Shown one piece after another: positions 43,275 to 44,587 of a stretch of 44,587 nucleotides of DNA (its first letter is position 1; the number at the start of each line of letters is the position of its first letter). The DNA lies in assembly GCF_000430745.1 (NCBI RefSeq), contig NZ_KE387234.1, forward strand, positions 1-44,587, read 5' to 3'. The position numbers and the translations under genes are program-made. The DNA comes from Fictibacillus gelatini DSM 15865. Lineage in GTDB: Bacteria > Bacillota > Bacilli > Bacillales > Fictibacillaceae. Under the pieces are notes generated by a model. It searched no databases. It was given only the letters and a program-made list of their open reading frames with translations, and was not told the DNA's origin.

Positions 43275-43865
43275 GGCGATCTCCTCCAATATTTTCGTAA
43301 GTTCCTCGTTATCAGAAGATCCTAACAGCAACAGCCATCGAACTAATCGATCTTCCTTTGGATCTACCTCTCGTTTGCGCCACTTTTTATACAGTTTCGT
43401 TAGCTCCATGAAATGTATTTCCAGCATATCTGTCAATAGAAATTTTTCGTTTCGTTCATAAGGTCGGAATACGGAGTGGTACTGTGAGGTTGAATCAAGA
43501 TAAACAAAATCGAGAATATTAATCGTTATCGTTTTACATAAGTCTTCGTAGTCCATTCCTTCTTTCATTTGGCTCGCGTACATCCTTGACCAATAATACA
43601 AGGTTCGTTTTTCCATATCATGTTTGTTTTTCAGCTGAATTTCAATATTGATACGACTTCCATCTTCTAATTGGGCATGAACATCCAGAACAGACTTTTT
43701 ATCCTCGTCGTTTTCTTTATTAAACTGCGGGTCGAGGATCGTAACCGTCGTAATTTGTTTATCATCGGGCAAATTCAAGGCTGCATTTAGAAAAGCGGCA
43801 AGGATTGATTCGTTTCCGTGAGTGCCAAAAACCGCTTTAAAGGCAAAGTCAAAGTTCGGATTCCG
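42984..43865 (-). pseudogene. Rpn-family PD-(D/E)XK nuclease, 5' end missing
   Basis: The frame from 43865 reads RNPNFDFAFKAVFGTHGNES then ILAAFLNAALNLPDDKQITT and continues to the stop at 42984. This is the Rpn / PD-(D/E)XK family transposase pattern, normally starting M...DFAFKAVFG; here a TAG (43866-43868) and no start codon stand where about 8-10 N-terminal codons should be. The nuclease core has D (SVLDVHAQ) and E-x-Q (INIEIQLKNK), then YYWSRMYASQ. The only start (TTG at 43778) would drop the first helices. Rpn proteins are DNA nucleases linked to phage defence. The lost 5' end coincides with array D. Confidence 0.8.
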
Positions 43866-43975
43866 CTAATAAGTCGCATAGTTTGGATAATATATCTTCT
43901 GGTTCGGACAATTAATAGCGAGGATGAGGCAATAAGATACGGAGTTTAGACAATAAAAAAGTTTTGCAACAAAAA
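43860..43975. repeat. Array D: GTTTGGACAATA-type repeat, 21-bp period
   Basis: Copies of the array C word have their second G (or equivalent base) near 43865, 43886, 43907, 43928, 43949 and 43969; steps 21, 21, 21, 21 and 20. GTTTGGATAATA, GTTCGGACAATT and GTTTAGACAATA are the clearest units. The left edge touches the broken 5' end of the Rpn gene. The last unit (GTTTTGCAACAAAAAT) matches the last unit of array C (GTTTCTAACAAAAAAT). Confidence 0.68.
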
Positions 43976-43978
43976 TGA

Positions 43979-44015
43979 GGCAAGCCATAGTAATTTTTGC
44001 AGACTCCGGCTTGCC
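43979..44015. terminator. Hairpin next to array D
   Basis: GGCAAGCC (43979-43986) pairs with GGCTTGCC (44008-44015). On the minus strand TCATTTTTG follows, so it can end transcripts of the threonine aldolase remnant, whose stop is at 44031. The loop and right arm carry ATTTTTGCA-n-ACTCCGGCTT, as at array C, 24 bases after the last repeat unit in both places. Confidence 0.65.
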
Positions 44016-44030
44016 TTGCCGACTTTACTC

Positions 44031-44487
44031 CTACGATCCTTTTGGTGTGTAGAATCTTTGTTTCATCACTTCATCAAGCCGGCTGAATGCGTTCGTGATG
44101 GCTTCTTTCGGGACATTCTTGTACAAGTCACCCATGCTAGCTTCGAAGTAGCATGTTTTTTCGTCGACTTCGATTAAATAGCCGGTGATGCCGATTCCCG
44201 TTTGTTGCTGGACTTCGATCAGAACCATCTCCATTTCTTCTTTCGGAAGGCTAAAATGGATGTGAAACATGTTTGAAACCGGAACTGGAAGGCACAGTTG
44301 AAACGCCGTGGCATGAATTAAAACGTCCGGCCAGCTCCTTTGCGTCTTCATAATACTGCTCCATTTTGTTTATTCGTCTATCAAAATAATAGTCGGCCGG
44401 AATGCTGTACGGATACAGGCTGATCGAATCTCCGCCATAGCGCCGTTTCCACACTTTCGATTGCGTGATGAAGCCTTCTTCCAGACC
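44031..44487 (-). pseudogene. Threonine aldolase, 5'-truncated and frameshifted
   Basis: One frame (from 44487) reads GLEEGFITQSKVWKRRYGGD then SISLYPYSIPADYYFDRRIN and MEQYYEDAKELAGRFNSCHG; the next frame continues with LPVPVSNMFHIHFSLPKEEM, EVQQQTGIGITGYLIEVDEK and CYFEASMGDLYKNVPKEAI to KGS. Together they form the C-terminal 150 residues of a low-specificity threonine aldolase (beta-eliminating lyase family), which splits threonine into glycine and acetaldehyde. The frames meet near 44280-44290 with a one-base shift. The PLP-binding N-terminal half is missing; a TGA stands at 44488-44490, where the 52-bp repeat begins. Confidence 0.75.
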
Positions 44488-44587
44488 TCATTTTTGTCCT
44501 TGAGGCACGTTCTATCGGACATCATTTGGACTTCAGCCCTCATTTTTGTCCTTGAGACACGTTCTATTGGACATCATTTGGACTCCA
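44485..44587. repeat. Array E: 52-bp direct repeat, two copies, running off the window
   Basis: CTCATTTTTGTCCTTGAG-n-CACGTTCTAT-n-GGACATCATTTGGACT occurs at 44487 and again at 44539, exactly 52 bases apart, with only a few differences. Within each copy two GGAC words are 11 bases apart. The second copy ends at the window edge, so the array may go on. It directly abuts the broken start of the threonine aldolase remnant. Confidence 0.8.

Overview
The window looks like chromosomal DNA of a Gram-positive Bacillaceae member, possibly a thermotolerant one. Evidence: strong AGGAGG-type ribosome sites, a Ger(x)C spore-germination lipoprotein, an LCP (LytR-CpsA-Psr) protein, a separate BY-kinase and its YveK-like activator, a PHP-type tyrosine phosphatase and PgcA. 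No rRNA, tRNA, CRISPR array or intact transposase is visible. Genus is not decided here.

Layout. (1) 1-6.5 kb is accessory DNA with much decay: the last codons of an IS200/IS605-type tnpB with its right-end omega-RNA structure, a LysM/NodB polysaccharide deacetylase, a RelB-like antitoxin beside a frameshifted RelE-like toxin, a frameshifted DUF4352 gene, an unrecognised two-gene operon whose second protein has a PD-(D/E)XK-like nuclease domain, and a small membrane protein. (2) 6.5-9.4 kb carries pgcA and galE. (3) 10.0-36.2 kb is a long minus-strand exopolysaccharide/capsule cluster of Wzx/Wzy type. Read in transcription order it runs: YveK-like chain-length protein, BY-kinase, phosphatase, galU, 4,6-dehydratase (EpsC/PglF type), aminotransferase (EpsN/PglE type), phosphoglycosyl transferase (EpsL/PglC type), ATP-grasp, HAD hydrolase, a broken NeuD/EpsM/PglD-type acetyltransferase, two GT4 enzymes, Wzx, WbsX-like protein, Wzy, a third GT4, ManC, a beta-helix protein, rfbA-C-D-B, ugd and a UDP-glucuronate 4-epimerase. 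(4) 36.4-37.3 kb carries a divergent LCP gene. (5) 37.5-44.6 kb holds assorted genes (SGNH protein, gerC, a Cys/His-rich small protein, a GNAT, a DUF421 protein) and remnants (Rpn nuclease, threonine aldolase).

How the genes work together: PgcA, GalU, GalE, Ugd and the epimerase supply UDP-Glc, UDP-Gal, UDP-GlcA and UDP-GalA; RfbABCD makes dTDP-rhamnose; ManC makes GDP-mannose; the EpsC/EpsN/EpsL-like enzymes suggest a 4-amino (bacillosamine-like) first sugar, although the acetyltransferase step is broken. Three GT4 enzymes and one initiating transferase would build a short repeat unit, Wzx/Wzy export and polymerise it, the kinase/phosphatase set chain length, and the LCP protein may attach it to peptidoglycan.

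The most unusual signals are: (a) at least four intergenic arrays of degenerate repeats with a period of 20-21 bp (two helical turns), plus a 52-bp repeat, all in 38.7-44.6 kb, two of them ending in the same hairpin; (b) an Rpn-family nuclease gene that has lost its start but keeps a near-perfect internal ribosome site for its C-terminal domain, with that domain duplicated as a separate small gene; (c) the unrecognised two-gene nuclease operon at 3.0-5.4 kb; (d) the broken acetyltransferase inside an otherwise complete bacillosamine-like pathway. All coordinates of repeats and hairpins were counted by eye.
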